From: Lactobacillus selangorensis
GTDB lineage: Bacteria; Bacillota; Bacilli; Lactobacillales; Lactobacillaceae
Length of the DNA stretch: 64,000 nucleotides
Direction: 5' to 3'
Assembly: GCF_001437205.1 (NCBI RefSeq)
Contig: NZ_JQAZ01000001.1
Coordinates: 372,001-436,000, forward strand
Made by a program: the position numbers and the translations under genes. Shown here one piece after another: positions 25,555-35,882 of this stretch. The notes beneath the pieces are model-generated. The model had not been told where the DNA came from and made no database searches. It saw only the letters and a list, made by a program, of their open reading frames with translations. How positions within the stretch are numbered: position 1 is the first letter of the stretch; each line of letters begins with the position of its first letter.

Positions 25555-28036
25555 ACATAAAACTGCGTGGTGTTACGGTTCCCATTCCAATCATCGGATC
25601 AATTTCACCGCTCGCAACTTTCGCCACGGTCAGCCGATAATCGTCTTCATCCTCATGGAGTTCCAGTGTTGTTGCTGTCGTGGCCGTTGTGTCATCATCA
25701 GATGCAACCGGTATTTCTGAAGGAGCCACTGCTGCCTCTGCGGTCGAACGCAATTGCCGGGCCGCCTGATGCGGCATCGTCTGCGATTGTTCAAAAACTT
25801 GTTTTAAACGTTCTTTGAGCGTCGTCTTGCGATTGGCCGATTGTTCCTTAACAGCCGTCTCAAACGCCTCACGCTCGCCAATCAGAATCAGAAATTGTTT
25901 GGCTCGTGTGACCGCCGTATACAGTAGATTCCGCTTCAGCATCCGGTGTTCTTGGTGAACTAGCGGCAGGATTACCATTTGAAATTCGCTTCCCTGTGCC
26001 TTATGGATTGAAGTGCAATAAGCAAGTGTGATTTTATACCAGTCGGAACGCTTATAAGTCACTTCGTTGCCTTCGAACGCAATCGTCAGTTCATCAGATT
26101 TATGCTTGCTTTTTTTAGCTTCCGTAATTCCGACAATTTGTCCAATCTCGCCGTTGAACACATTCACATCCGGACTGTTGACCAGATGCAGGACTTTATC
26201 CCCAATTCGGTAGACTCCATTTTGGGTCTTCACTTCTTTGGTACGTTCATTTTTGCGGGGATTCATAATTTCCTGAATCATCGGATTCAACCGGTCGATT
26301 CCAGCCGCCCCCCGATACATCGGTGCTAGTACCTGAATGTCGCTGGTTTCAAACCCCTTCTGCTTAGCATGTGTGACCACTTGATCGATCACATCTGGCA
26401 CCTGATAGGCATTGCAGGCAATAAAACTGCGGTCACTCTGGTTGGTAAAGAAATTGGCCGGCACTTGCCCTGTGTTGATGTCATGGGCCAATTCGATGAT
26501 CGATGAATCATCGTTCTGCCGATAAATCTGATTCAGCTCAATCTCAGGCAGAATCTGTGCCGCCAGCAAATCGGAAAAGACTTGGCCTGGTCCAACTGAT
26601 GGCAACTGATCTTTATCCCCCACTAAAACGACTTGCATGTCACTTGGAATCGCTCTAACCAGCGAACGGAACAAATAGGTGTCGACCATCGACATTTCAT
26701 CGATAATCAGCAAGCCGCCTTCGAGTTCTTTAGTCGGCGTATCTGGGTCATTCTCACGTCCCGTCAGTCCTAACAAACGATGGATCGTGCTCGCCGGCAA
26801 GCCAGTCGTTTCGGTCATCCGTTTGGCTGCCCGTCCCGTTGGTGCCGCCAGCAGAATCGGGAACGTTTCTTCTTTGTACTCATTGATATCAAGCGACAAA
26901 TGGTGCAATTGCGCAAATAACGCCACTAAGCCGTTAATCACGGTTGTTTTTCCTGTCCCAGGTCCACCGGTCAGTAAGAAGACATGGTGCTGCAGAGCGG
27001 CTTTAATGGCCTGTTTCTGCGAATCATCATACGTAATCTTGAGCCTTTTTTCGACGTGCTTCAATTCCGTTTCAAAATGCTTTAAAGAAGCAGCCTGTTT
27101 GTCGGCATATTCTTTCTCGATTCGATATAATTCCTGAGCAATCTGCCACTCTGCATTAAACAGACTGCGGGGATAGATTCGATCGTCTTCGCTCATAATC
27201 TTGCCGTCATGAGCCAGTGCTAATATCTGGTCGGCGACCTTTTGCGGCGCGACCGGTGTCCGCCGAGTCTGCTGGAGCAGATTCAGTGCCCCATTCAGTA
27301 ACGGTTCGGCCGCCGTATACGTATCGCCTTCCTGCTGGGTCAATTGATTCAATTCCTCCAGCAAAGCGCCTCGTAGCCTGATATCGGCATCGTCAGCGAT
27401 TCCGATTTTTTCGGCAATCTGATCAGCTCGTTTAAATCCGACCCCATCAATATCGAGGATCAGCTGATAAGGATTTTCACGGAGGACACGCAAGGTATCT
27501 TCCTGATAATGCTGATAGATGGCATAAGCGAGCGTACTCCCGAACCCATAATCATTGAGTCCGATAATGATCTGTTCCATCCCGTTATTTTCAGTCAGAA
27601 CGTCAACCAATGTCTTGCGCTTTTTGGCATTGATGCCTAACGGAACCAGTACACTCGGATCGGCAATGATCTTATCAATCGCATCGCCGCCTAGTGCCGT
27701 AACGATTTTCTCAGCCGTCATTTTGCCGATTCCCGTAAATTGTTCACCAGATAAATAGGCGACTAGACCAGACTTAGTGGTAGGCTGATCAGATTGATAA
27801 TTAGTGGCTTGGAATTGGGGCCCGTACTTTGGATGGGTTTTAATGTCGCCAAAAAAAGTATAGCTACCCTCTTCTTTGATGGTCCCGAAGCTGCCGGTTA
27901 CCGTGATTTCGTCTTCATTCCACTTGATGTCGGTTTTATCGATTTTGACCAGCAGTACCTTATATAAAGTCGTGTCATTCTGGAAAAAAATCCGTTCGAC
28001 TTGACCGGTGATAAAATGCTGCTCTTCATTATTCAT
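25553..28036 (-). CDS. recD2: RecD2-type ATP-dependent DNA helicase
   Basis: RecD2 (827 aa) is a stand-alone 5'-3' helicase for DNA repair and fork maintenance in bacteria lacking RecBC partners. The long N-terminal region (OB-like GQVERIFFQNDTTLY, then helix-hairpin-helix) precedes the SF1B core: Walker A TGGPGTGKT (about 356-364), DEMSMVD and the C-terminal VTRAKQFLILIG. The C-terminal 100 residues are low-complexity. The ATG at 28036 overlaps the end of the TPR gene by eight bases; earlier in-frame ATGs have poor spacing to AAAGGATG. Confidence 0.95.
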   Translation of the reverse strand: MNNEEQHFITGQVERIFFQNDTTLYKVLLVKIDKTDIKWNEDEITVTGSFGTIKEEGSYTFFGDIKTHPKYGPQFQATNYQSDQPTTKSGLVAYLSGEQFTGIGKMTAEKIVTALGGDAIDKIIADPSVLVPLGINAKKRKTLVDVLTENNGMEQIIIGLNDYGFGSTLAYAIYQHYQEDTLRVLRENPYQLILDIDGVGFKRADQIAEKIGIADDADIRLRGALLEELNQLTQQEGDTYTAAEPLLNGALNLLQQTRRTPVAPQKVADQILALAHDGKIMSEDDRIYPRSLFNAEWQIAQELYRIEKEYADKQAASLKHFETELKHVEKRLKITYDDSQKQAIKAALQHHVFLLTGGPGTGKTTVINGLVALFAQLHHLSLDINEYKEETFPILLAAPTGRAAKRMTETTGLPASTIHRLLGLTGRENDPDTPTKELEGGLLIIDEMSMVDTYLFRSLVRAIPSDMQVVLVGDKDQLPSVGPGQVFSDLLAAQILPEIELNQIYRQNDDSSIIELAHDINTGQVPANFFTNQSDRSFIACNAYQVPDVIDQVVTHAKQKGFETSDIQVLAPMYRGAAGIDRLNPMIQEIMNPRKNERTKEVKTQNGVYRIGDKVLHLVNSPDVNVFNGEIGQIVGITEAKKSKHKSDELTIAFEGNEVTYKRSDWYKITLAYCTSIHKAQGSEFQMVILPLVHQEHRMLKRNLLYTAVTRAKQFLILIGEREAFETAVKEQSANRKTTLKERLKQVFEQSQTMPHQAARQLRSTAEAAVAPSEIPVASDDDTTATTATTLELHEDEDDYRLTVAKVASGEIDPMIGMGTVTPRSFM

Positions 28037-28706
28037 CCTGATGATCATCCTTTGTCGCATCCAAGAAACGTTCAATATCCGTCAGCTGCTGTTTCTGCTG
28101 TTTGAAATAATCGGGCGCTTGTTTCTGAACGAAATTAAAGTATTTTTCAGCTGGTTGGCGCTGGGCAAACTGCGTTAATCCATACTGAAAATTAGCCTGC
28201 ACGTTTTCGGGCGCCTGGTCGAGCACGTTGCGATAATATTGGGCAGCTTCCGCAAAATTACCCATGCTCATCCAAATCGCACCGCATAACTGATTGGCAT
28301 CAATAGCCGTCGGGTCAGCCTGCTGTGCCGTTAACGCAAATGCCAGCGCCAGCTGATACTGTTTCTGCCGGAAATAAATTTCGCCCAGCATGTACTGGGC
28401 ATCCGCCATCTGTTCGTTTTGAACCAGCTCCTGGAAGATTGGAATTGCTTTTGTGTAGTCTTGCGCCACATAATACAGTGTTCCCAGATTATAGCGCAGT
28501 GACGCATCGTTGGGAAAAACACTTAGCGCCCGCTGCAGCAGTTCTTCTGCCTGCGGAAAATCTTTCAGGGCCGTTAAATAAGTTGACAATTGTAAATAAG
28601 CTGGCAGATCATGCTCATTGTGCTGCAAATAAGCCGCCAATTGTTTAACGGCCTCTTCACGCTCGCCCTTGTCCCATAACTGCTGAAATTGATTGGTCTT
28701 GGTCAT
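28029..28706 (-). CDS. Tetratricopeptide repeat protein
   Basis: A soluble 225-aa protein built of about five TPR units (ALSVFPNDASLRYNLGTLYY; ELVQNEQMADAQYMLGEIYF; QADPTAIDANQLCGAIWMSM). No enzymatic domain is seen. It lies between a histidine phosphatase and recD2, a recurrent arrangement in lactobacilli, and overlaps recD2 by eight bases. Its partner is unknown. The ATG at 28706 follows AAAGGAAG. Confidence 0.88.
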   Translation of the reverse strand: MTKTNQFQQLWDKGEREEAVKQLAAYLQHNEHDLPAYLQLSTYLTALKDFPQAEELLQRALSVFPNDASLRYNLGTLYYVAQDYTKAIPIFQELVQNEQMADAQYMLGEIYFRQKQYQLALAFALTAQQADPTAIDANQLCGAIWMSMGNFAEAAQYYRNVLDQAPENVQANFQYGLTQFAQRQPAEKYFNFVQKQAPDYFKQQKQQLTDIERFLDATKDDHQDE

Positions 28707-28733
28707 TGCAAACTTCCTTTAACTTTCAAAAAT

Positions 28734-29396
28734 CTAAATTGTATCGCTCGGCATTAATTTCCGGTGCAGATACGAAGTTTCGTTCCAGCGAATCAGCTGG
28801 AACGTCTTGCCGTCATCGTTGGTTTCCAAAACAGTGACGCTCGAATTCGTCAAGCCGCCGTCTTTGCGGAGGTCTTTGATTGGTGTCCCCAGCAGATGCT
28901 GGATTTCAGCCGCCAAGGCTGCCCCATGGCTGACTAAAATCAGATTTTCAGTCCCGGTTTGATCAGTGTGCACAATTTTTTCAATCGTCGGCGTCATCCG
29001 GTCAATCAGCTGCTGAAAAGTTTCCCCATGAATTTTTTCCGGATGATAATCAGCCGGTGCATGCCGAAATGCATGGAGTTCTTCCGGATACTTTGCTTCC
29101 ACGTCCGTAAAGCGCATGCCTTCCATCGCTCCCAGATCAAACTCACGCAGCCCTTTGGCAATCGTCACCGGCACATCTTGTTTCAAATCTTTGGCCAGGG
29201 TTTCGGCCGTATCGACGGCGCGTGGCAAGGGACTCGTATAGATGTGGGCAAATTTGGTGCCATCCAAATATTTAGCGAGCTGGCCGATTTCAGCATAACT
29301 TTCCGGCAGCAGCGGCGAGTCGCCGTGTGCGCCTTGATAGCGGCCCTCTAAATTCCATTGTGTTTTGCCATGGCGTACAAAAAATAATTTTGTCAT
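28734..29396 (-). CDS. Histidine phosphatase family protein (phosphoglycerate mutase-like)
   Basis: A 220-aa histidine phosphatase. Catalytic RHG is in LFFVRHGKTQWNLEGRYQG, a second active-site block is SPLPRAVDTAE, and the C-terminal histidine is in LVSHGAALAAE. Close family members range from broad phosphatases to cofactor-dependent mutases, so the substrate is open; the spacing fits the GpmB/PhoE-like group. Of two ATGs, 29396 has better spacing to AGAAGG than 29402. It begins the operon with the TPR gene and recD2, with its own promoter. Confidence 0.9.
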   Translation of the reverse strand: MTKLFFVRHGKTQWNLEGRYQGAHGDSPLLPESYAEIGQLAKYLDGTKFAHIYTSPLPRAVDTAETLAKDLKQDVPVTIAKGLREFDLGAMEGMRFTDVEAKYPEELHAFRHAPADYHPEKIHGETFQQLIDRMTPTIEKIVHTDQTGTENLILVSHGAALAAEIQHLLGTPIKDLRKDGGLTNSSVTVLETNDDGKTFQLIRWNETSYLHRKLMPSDTI

Positions 29397-29439
29397 TTTC
29401 ATTTACCTTCTCTTATTCTGAGACACATTCTTTGTCCTT

Positions 29440-29468
29440 ATTATCCCTAAACACGAGCCGTTTTTCAA
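29440..29468 (-). promoter_or_regulatory. Promoter of the phosphatase-TPR-recD2 operon
   Basis: TTGAAA (29463-29468), a 17-bp spacer and GATAAT (29440-29445) on the minus strand. Confidence 0.55.
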
Positions 29469-29482
29469 GTTGCGCGCCAATT

Positions 29483-29516
29483 AAAAAAGGACGCCGGCTA
29501 AAATCAGCTGACGTCC
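29483..29516 (-). terminator. Rho-independent terminator of mnmA
   Basis: GGACGTCAGCT and AGCCGGCGTCC form an imperfect stem on the minus strand, followed by six Ts. Confidence 0.85.
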
Positions 29517-29542
29517 CCCAAAAAGAGTTTTTCAGAAATTAT

Positions 29543-31179
<1,637 letters not shown>

Positions 31180-31181
31180 AA

Positions 31182-32360
31182 TTAAACTGTCTCCTTTTCA
31201 CGTTGCTGCTTGGCTTGAATCCGTTGAACAATCTTCGTCAAAGCAGCTACGAACTGATCAATATCGTCAGACGTTGTGTACGTTCCAAAACTGATTCGGA
31301 TACTTTCTTTGATGCGCGGACTGTCCTGACCATACATGGCAATCAATACGTGTGAGGGCTCCAAATCACCGGCTGTGCAGGCCGAACCGCCTGAAATGGC
31401 AAACCCAGCCAAATCAAGGTTCATCTGCAGAACATACGTTGAAATGCCCTTGATCCAGAGGTTAAAGACATGGCCAAGCGTATCTGGTGCTAAACTGCCG
31501 TTGACTTCGAAATCGATCCCATTGGCACGGAGTCCGTCAACAATCTGGCGTTTGAAACCGGCAAAGCGATCTCGTTCGGCTGCTTTTTTTTCAGGCGTCA
31601 ATAAGGTCACTGCTTTTGCAAAACCAGCGATCTCAGGAATATTTTCAGTCCCAGCCCGCCGCTTCTTTTCTTGTTCGCCCCCACGGATGAAGGAATCAAG
31701 ATAAAGACCGTCACGAACGTATAAAATGCCGATGCCTTTGGGCCCATTGATCTTATGCGCTGACGCCGATAAGAAATCAATGTGATCCTTTTGAACGTCA
31801 ATTTCGAGTTCTCCAAACGCTTGGGTCGCATCGGTCAGGAACCACGCCTGATGGTCCTTCAGAATTTCACCGATTTCATGGATCGGCATATGGCTGCCGA
31901 CTTCGTTATTCCCCATCATGATTGCAACCAAAATAGTCTCGTCATCAAGTGCTTCCTGAAAATCATCGAGTGAGATCAGTCCATTTTCATCGACCGGCAG
32001 GTACGTAACCCGAAACCCCTGCGTTTCCAAGTATTCGAGCGGCTTCATGACCGAATGATGTTCGATTGCTGTCGTAATAATGTGTTTGCCTAGTGATTGC
32101 CGCTTTTTAGCCGTCTGCATAATAACAGTGTTATTGCTTTCAGTCGCGCCACTGGTAAAGATAATCTCGTCATCCTTTTTGGCATGGATATTCTGTGCCA
32201 AAGTGTGCCGTGATTCATCTAGGACACGGTGGGCCTGCTGACCAAAATAATGTGTGCTCGACGCATTGCCGAAATCGTTCTGCATCTGGTCCGTCATGGT
32301 CGCAATGACTTCAGGTGCCATGGGCGTCGTCGCTGCGTTATCCAAATAAATATGCTTCAC
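31182..32360 (-). CDS. iscS: Cysteine desulfurase (IscS/NifS family)
   Basis: A 392-aa PLP-dependent cysteine desulfurase that yields persulfide sulfur for tRNA thiolation or Fe-S assembly. The PLP lysine is K203 in SASAHKINGPKG; the persulfide cysteine is C328 in SGGSACTAGDLEPS; the N-terminus YLDNAATTPM is typical. The extended catalytic loop indicates the IscS-like rather than SufS-like group. The start is GTG at 32360 with a weak GGGG site. With DUF1831 downstream and mnmA next, its main role here is likely U34 thiolation. Confidence 0.95.
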   Translation of the reverse strand: MKHIYLDNAATTPMAPEVIATMTDQMQNDFGNASSTHYFGQQAHRVLDESRHTLAQNIHAKKDDEIIFTSGATESNNTVIMQTAKKRQSLGKHIITTAIEHHSVMKPLEYLETQGFRVTYLPVDENGLISLDDFQEALDDETILVAIMMGNNEVGSHMPIHEIGEILKDHQAWFLTDATQAFGELEIDVQKDHIDFLSASAHKINGPKGIGILYVRDGLYLDSFIRGGEQEKKRRAGTENIPEIAGFAKAVTLLTPEKKAAERDRFAGFKRQIVDGLRANGIDFEVNGSLAPDTLGHVFNLWIKGISTYVLQMNLDLAGFAISGGSACTAGDLEPSHVLIAMYGQDSPRIKESIRISFGTYTTSDDIDQFVAALTKIVQRIQAKQQREKETV

Positions 32361-32435
32361 AATAGTCGCCCCATTCTTTCACAAAAAGTTGTGCATTAAG
32401 TTTAGCACAAAAAGTAAGTAAAACCAAACACGCTT

Positions 32436-33134
32436 TTATTCGTGGTCGGCTTGTTTCAAGAAGGCTAAAACCATTGCGGCCGATTTCTTGCCAGCTTCAA
32501 CGACAAAGTCATCGAAGTTGACTTCGGCATCGGCATCGCCCACATCACTCATGGCCCGAATGACAACGAACGGCACTTTAAACTGTGTCGCGACTTGACC
32601 GATCGCCGCCCCTTCCATTTCACTGGCTAAAGCCTGCGGATAACACTTCAAAATTTTCTGTGATTCAGCAGCGCCGGCAATAAATTGATCACCGCTAACA
32701 ATCAGACCAACATGGGCCGGCAGACCGACTTCTTTAGCAGCAGCGGCAATTTCAGCCACAAAATGCGGATCGGCTGTGAAGATCTGCGGCTGCCCCGGCA
32801 ATTGTCCTGGCAAATAGCCAGACCCCGTCACATCCACATCATGATAGCCGACCCCATCAGAGATAACGACATCGCCGATATGAAGCCCTTGGCCAATCCC
32901 GCCAGCACTCCCAGTGTTGATGACGACATCAAGATCCCAGCGGTCAAGCATGATCGCCGTGGTCATCGCTGCCTGCACTTTGCCGATTCCAGATTGAACT
33001 AAAGTCACTTCTTGTTTGCCGATCTGACCTTGATGAAACGTGTTGCCAGCGACTTCAGTCACTTGGTCAGAATCGAGTTTTGTCAAAAGCGTGCGAATTT
33101 CTTCTTCCATCGCACAAATAATACCAATTTTCAT
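32436..33134 (-). CDS. mtnN: 5'-methylthioadenosine/S-adenosylhomocysteine nucleosidase
   Basis: MTA/SAH nucleosidase (Pfs, 232 aa) cleaves adenine from methylthioadenosine and S-adenosylhomocysteine, recycling SAM by-products and feeding LuxS. Family blocks are GIICAMEEEI, NTGSAGGIG, MEGAAIGQVA and the catalytic aspartate in RAMSDVGD. The ATG at 33134 follows AAGGGG. No clear terminator follows, so its transcript may run into iscS. Confidence 0.96.
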   Translation of the reverse strand: MKIGIICAMEEEIRTLLTKLDSDQVTEVAGNTFHQGQIGKQEVTLVQSGIGKVQAAMTTAIMLDRWDLDVVINTGSAGGIGQGLHIGDVVISDGVGYHDVDVTGSGYLPGQLPGQPQIFTADPHFVAEIAAAAKEVGLPAHVGLIVSGDQFIAGAAESQKILKCYPQALASEMEGAAIGQVATQFKVPFVVIRAMSDVGDADAEVNFDDFVVEAGKKSAAMVLAFLKQADHE

Positions 33135-33169
33135 GTTGGAAACCCCTTTTTTACTTATTCCCTCTTATT

Positions 33170-33394
33170 CTATAGAAAGAACAGCACTAAGTAAACCAGC
33201 ACAATCAGTAAAATGACGATTAAAATGGCCCAATTGAGGCGTTTTTTCAGACGTGCAATCTTTTCATCACGCGTCAGTGCAAATTGATTCTGGTCGGATT
33301 GTTTTGGATGCTGCTCCGGATGACGCTTGGCCTTCTTCTGCTGAGCCCTGAATTCGGCTCGGCTTGAAGCTTCGGATTGTGGTTCGTCGTTCAT
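33170..33394 (-). CDS. Small tail-anchored membrane protein of unknown function
   Basis: Not recognised beyond its layout: 74 aa, a highly charged N-terminal part rich in Gln, Lys and Arg (RAEFRAQQKKAKRHPEQHPK), then a basic helix (DEKIARLKKRLN) and one C-terminal hydrophobic segment (WAILIVILLIVLVYLVLFFL). The ATG at 33394 follows AAAGGAC; the frame is open further upstream without a site. It precedes mtnN by 35 bases and is probably cotranscribed. Confidence 0.75.
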   Translation of the reverse strand: MNDEPQSEASSRAEFRAQQKKAKRHPEQHPKQSDQNQFALTRDEKIARLKKRLNWAILIVILLIVLVYLVLFFL

Positions 33395-33529
33395 ATTGTC
33401 AGTCCTTTCACACAACTTACTCAAATGATAAAACAAAATGCGATGACTTGAAAGCAACTTTTGCAACTTCGGCCACAAGCGGGGGGTAAAAATCAATCTT
33501 TGGACTGATGCTCGTTGCCCTATGAAATA

Positions 33530-33538
33530 TGCTAAAAT
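33530..33538 (+). promoter_or_regulatory. Extended -10 promoter of xpaC-telA
   Basis: TGC-TAAAAT, 36 bases upstream of the xpaC-like start. No clear -35. Confidence 0.5.
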
Positions 33539-33574
33539 AAGGACACTTACGAGTATGAAATAGGAGTGAATTCA

Positions 33575-34318
33575 ATGACTTTAAAAAGAGCACGTTTTAT
33601 CACGTGGCTGACCTTTTTCGGGACAGCTTTTCTGTTACTCATTTTAAAAACGAATTGGGCCGTCGCAATTTTTCTCGGTCTGATGGTCGCACTCTGGGAA
33701 CGCCGCCGTCTGCGTGGCCGGCTCTCTGAACGACCTGACCAAGCCGCTCCCGAAGCGCCTAAAAAGGCGTCGCCAGCAATGTTGGCCCATTATCGCGAGA
33801 GTGGTTTGTCGGAGGATGATATTACCCTCTTCCGTTCGACAATGGCAACTGCTGAAAAACAGATCGACCAGCTGCAGCGCAACATGGATGCAAACGCCAA
33901 ACTGCACACGATCGACCTTAATCAGCATACTTTGCGTGTCGCACAAGCCATCTTCAAAGAACTTGTGGCACATCCACAGCGTCTGAATTTGGCTAGCGAA
34001 TTTTTGTACAAGCATCTGCCATCCTTAGTCGATCTGAGCGGCAAGTATCTCAAGATCAGTCAGTATGAAGTCAAGAACGACGATACTTATGCCGTTCTCG
34101 ATCAAGCGGCGACTGTGATCAATGCATTAAGCCAACAGCTTCAGGAAGACTATACTGAACTGATGAAGGGCGATTTGAAGGAAGCCGATGACGATATTTC
34201 CGTTGCCAAAGATTCCCTCTCCGATACCGAAAAGGAAGCCCTGAAGATGAGCGACGCTATGAGTGCCGTCAATCGCAGTTATGCGAAACAAAAGGAGGCT
34301 CATCACGATGACAAATAA
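33575..34318 (+). CDS. XpaC-like membrane protein (5-bromo-4-chloroindolyl phosphate hydrolysis family)
   Basis: A 247-aa protein of the XpaC family, named for a Bacillus phenotype but of unknown real function. Two N-terminal hydrophobic segments (about 8-38) are followed by a basic stretch and a long helical cytoplasmic domain ([57 protein letters not shown]). The ATG at 33575 is used because AGGAG lies eight bases before it; a GTG at 33566 overlaps that site. It overlaps telA by 11 bases. The xpaC-telA pair is conserved in Firmicutes. Confidence 0.88.
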   Translation: MTLKRARFITWLTFFGTAFLLLILKTNWAVAIFLGLMVALWERRRLRGRLSERPDQAAPEAPKKASPAMLAHYRESGLSEDDITLFRSTMATAEKQIDQLQRNMDANAKLHTIDLNQHTLRVAQAIFKELVAHPQRLNLASEFLYKHLPSLVDLSGKYLKISQYEVKNDDTYAVLDQAATVINALSQQLQEDYTELMKGDLKEADDDISVAKDSLSDTEKEALKMSDAMSAVNRSYAKQKEAHHDDK

Positions 34319-35510
34319 TGAAGAGAACCATTCCACTTTTACATCCGGTGCTTCACTCGATGACTTGCTGAGTGATCCGATCAGCGCTCCGCAAGCACCA
34401 ATCGCCAGTCAGGCTCCAGCTACCACTGAGGCAGCTGCCAGTCCGACTGCCGTTTTTGACAAATTACCCGACGATGAAAAAGCAACCGCTGAAAAAATGG
34501 CGGCTCAGATTGATACAGATGACCAGTCCAGTGTCATGAACTTCGGCCAGTCGGCGCAAACAAAATTAGGCAAATTTTCACAGGGAATGCTGGATCAGGT
34601 CCAAAGCCAGGATACCGGTGCAATCGGTGATTCCTTAACCGATTTGATGTACCGGCTCAATGAAGCCAAACCGGAAGACCTGCGGGCCGAAGACAAAAAC
34701 GTGTTTAAACGGATGTTCGGCAAAGTCAAACGGTCTGTTTATGAAATCACCGCTAAGTATCAGAAGATCGGCGCCCAGATTGATGGGATCGCCACCAAAC
34801 TGGGGAAGGAAAAAGACGGCCTGCTCCATGACAACGAAATGCTCGACCAGCTGTACGTTCAAAACAAGACCTTTTTCGATGCCCTCAATATTTACATTGC
34901 GGCCGGTCAGCTGAAGATGCAGGAATTGACGACCAAAACGATTCCGGCCGCTCAGCAGAAGGCTCAAACCAGTGGCGATCAAATGGACGTCCAGACTGTC
35001 AATGATCTGACTGAATTCCAGAGCCGGCTTGAAAAACGGATTTACGATCTTGAATTGGCTCGTCAGATTACTTTGCAGCAGGCCCCGCAGATTCGTTTGA
35101 TTCAAAACACAAACGTGGCCCTTGCCGAAAAGATTCAGGCTTCAATCAATACGGCAATTCCCTTGTGGAAGAATCAGGTGGCAATTGCACTGACCTTATT
35201 ACGGCAAAAAGATGCCGTTACCTCGCAGCGGCAAGTTTCTCAGACGACGAATGATCTGCTGAAGAAGAACAGCGAAATGCTGAAGACTTCAGCCGTTGAA
35301 ACGGCCAAAGAAAACGAACGCGGTGTCGTCGACATCGAAACCTTGCAAAAAACACAGAGTGATCTGGTCGATACCTTGCAGGAAACTTTGCGAATCCAGC
35401 AAGAAGGCCATGAAAAACGTGTCAATGCCGAACAAGAACTCGGCAAAATGGAAAACGAACTCAAGGATCACTTACTCAACTATACCCATGGCAAGTTGGA
35501 AGAGCGTTAA
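34308..35510 (+). CDS. TelA-like toxic anion resistance protein
   Basis: A soluble, mainly helical 400-aa protein of the TelA family, linked to tellurite, lantibiotic and cell-envelope stress tolerance but with unknown mechanism. An acidic N-terminus (about 1-70) is followed by extended coiled-coil helices with [20 protein letters not shown] as a family-typical block. The ATG at 34308 has AAAGGAGG nine bases upstream; it overlaps the xpaC-like gene, so the two products are probably made together and may interact. Confidence 0.9.
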   Translation: MTNNEENHSTFTSGASLDDLLSDPISAPQAPIASQAPATTEAAASPTAVFDKLPDDEKATAEKMAAQIDTDDQSSVMNFGQSAQTKLGKFSQGMLDQVQSQDTGAIGDSLTDLMYRLNEAKPEDLRAEDKNVFKRMFGKVKRSVYEITAKYQKIGAQIDGIATKLGKEKDGLLHDNEMLDQLYVQNKTFFDALNIYIAAGQLKMQELTTKTIPAAQQKAQTSGDQMDVQTVNDLTEFQSRLEKRIYDLELARQITLQQAPQIRLIQNTNVALAEKIQASINTAIPLWKNQVAIALTLLRQKDAVTSQRQVSQTTNDLLKKNSEMLKTSAVETAKENERGVVDIETLQKTQSDLVDTLQETLRIQQEGHEKRVNAEQELGKMENELKDHLLNYTHGKLEER

Positions 35511-35516
35511 CACGAA

Positions 35517-35555
35517 TAAAGCCCGTCAGCCGAAAAATCGGTTGACGGGCTTTTT
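35517..35555. terminator. Bidirectional terminator between telA and the cold-shock-like gene
   Basis: AAAGCCCGTCAGCCG and CGGTTGACGGGCTTT form a near-perfect stem with U-tracts on both strands. Confidence 0.9.
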
Positions 35556-35557
35556 AA

Positions 35558-35761
35558 TTACGCTGATTTCAGGGTCAGTTTGATTGCTTCAGGACCATAC
35601 TTGCCATCATGGACATCAAATTCAACCCAATCGCCATCTGCCAGTGGCTGCGGTTGGTCGGCAAATGAATCAGCGGTCACGAGCACATCATTCTGCCCAT
35701 GCACCGCAACAAATCCCAGTCCTTTTTCGGTATCATACCATTTAATGGTGCCACTTTGCAT
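35558..35761 (-). CDS. Divergent cold-shock-domain protein
   Basis: A 67-aa cold-shock domain protein. It opens like CspA (SGTIKWYDTEKGLGFVAV), but the RNP1 motif KGFGFI is KGLGFV and the RNP2 motif VFVHF is VLVTA, so the aromatic RNA-contact residues of RNP2 are lost. Nucleic acid binding is thus likely weaker or altered. The ATG at 35761 follows GGGAGGTC. Monocistronic, with its own promoter containing an inverted repeat, between ileS and telA. Confidence 0.88.
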   Translation of the reverse strand: MQSGTIKWYDTEKGLGFVAVHGQNDVLVTADSFADQPQPLADGDWVEFDVHDGKYGPEAIKLTLKSA

Positions 35762-35777
35762 GCCGCTGACCTCCCTT

Positions 35778-35822
35778 TATACTTTCCCCTCAAAGTATAA
35801 AAGATCGGGCCACGAACCGCAA
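35778..35822 (-). promoter_or_regulatory. Promoter of the cold-shock-like gene with overlapping inverted repeat
   Basis: TTGCGG (35817-35822), a 17-bp spacer and TATACT (35794-35799) on the minus strand. A perfect inverted repeat TATACTTT-N6-AAAGTATA (35778-35799) overlaps the -10 and the likely transcription start. It could be an operator or a 5'-end hairpin. Confidence 0.6.
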
Positions 35823-35833
35823 GTAAAGCCGTT

Positions 35834-35873
35834 AAAAAAAGCAACCACCAGTTTTGGGCTGGCAATTGCTTTT
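35834..35873 (-). terminator. Rho-independent terminator of ileS
   Basis: AAAGCAATTGCCAG and CTGGTGGTTGCTTT pair imperfectly on the minus strand, followed by a T-run, just after the ileS stop. Confidence 0.85.
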
Positions 35874-35882
35874 CAAATCTCA

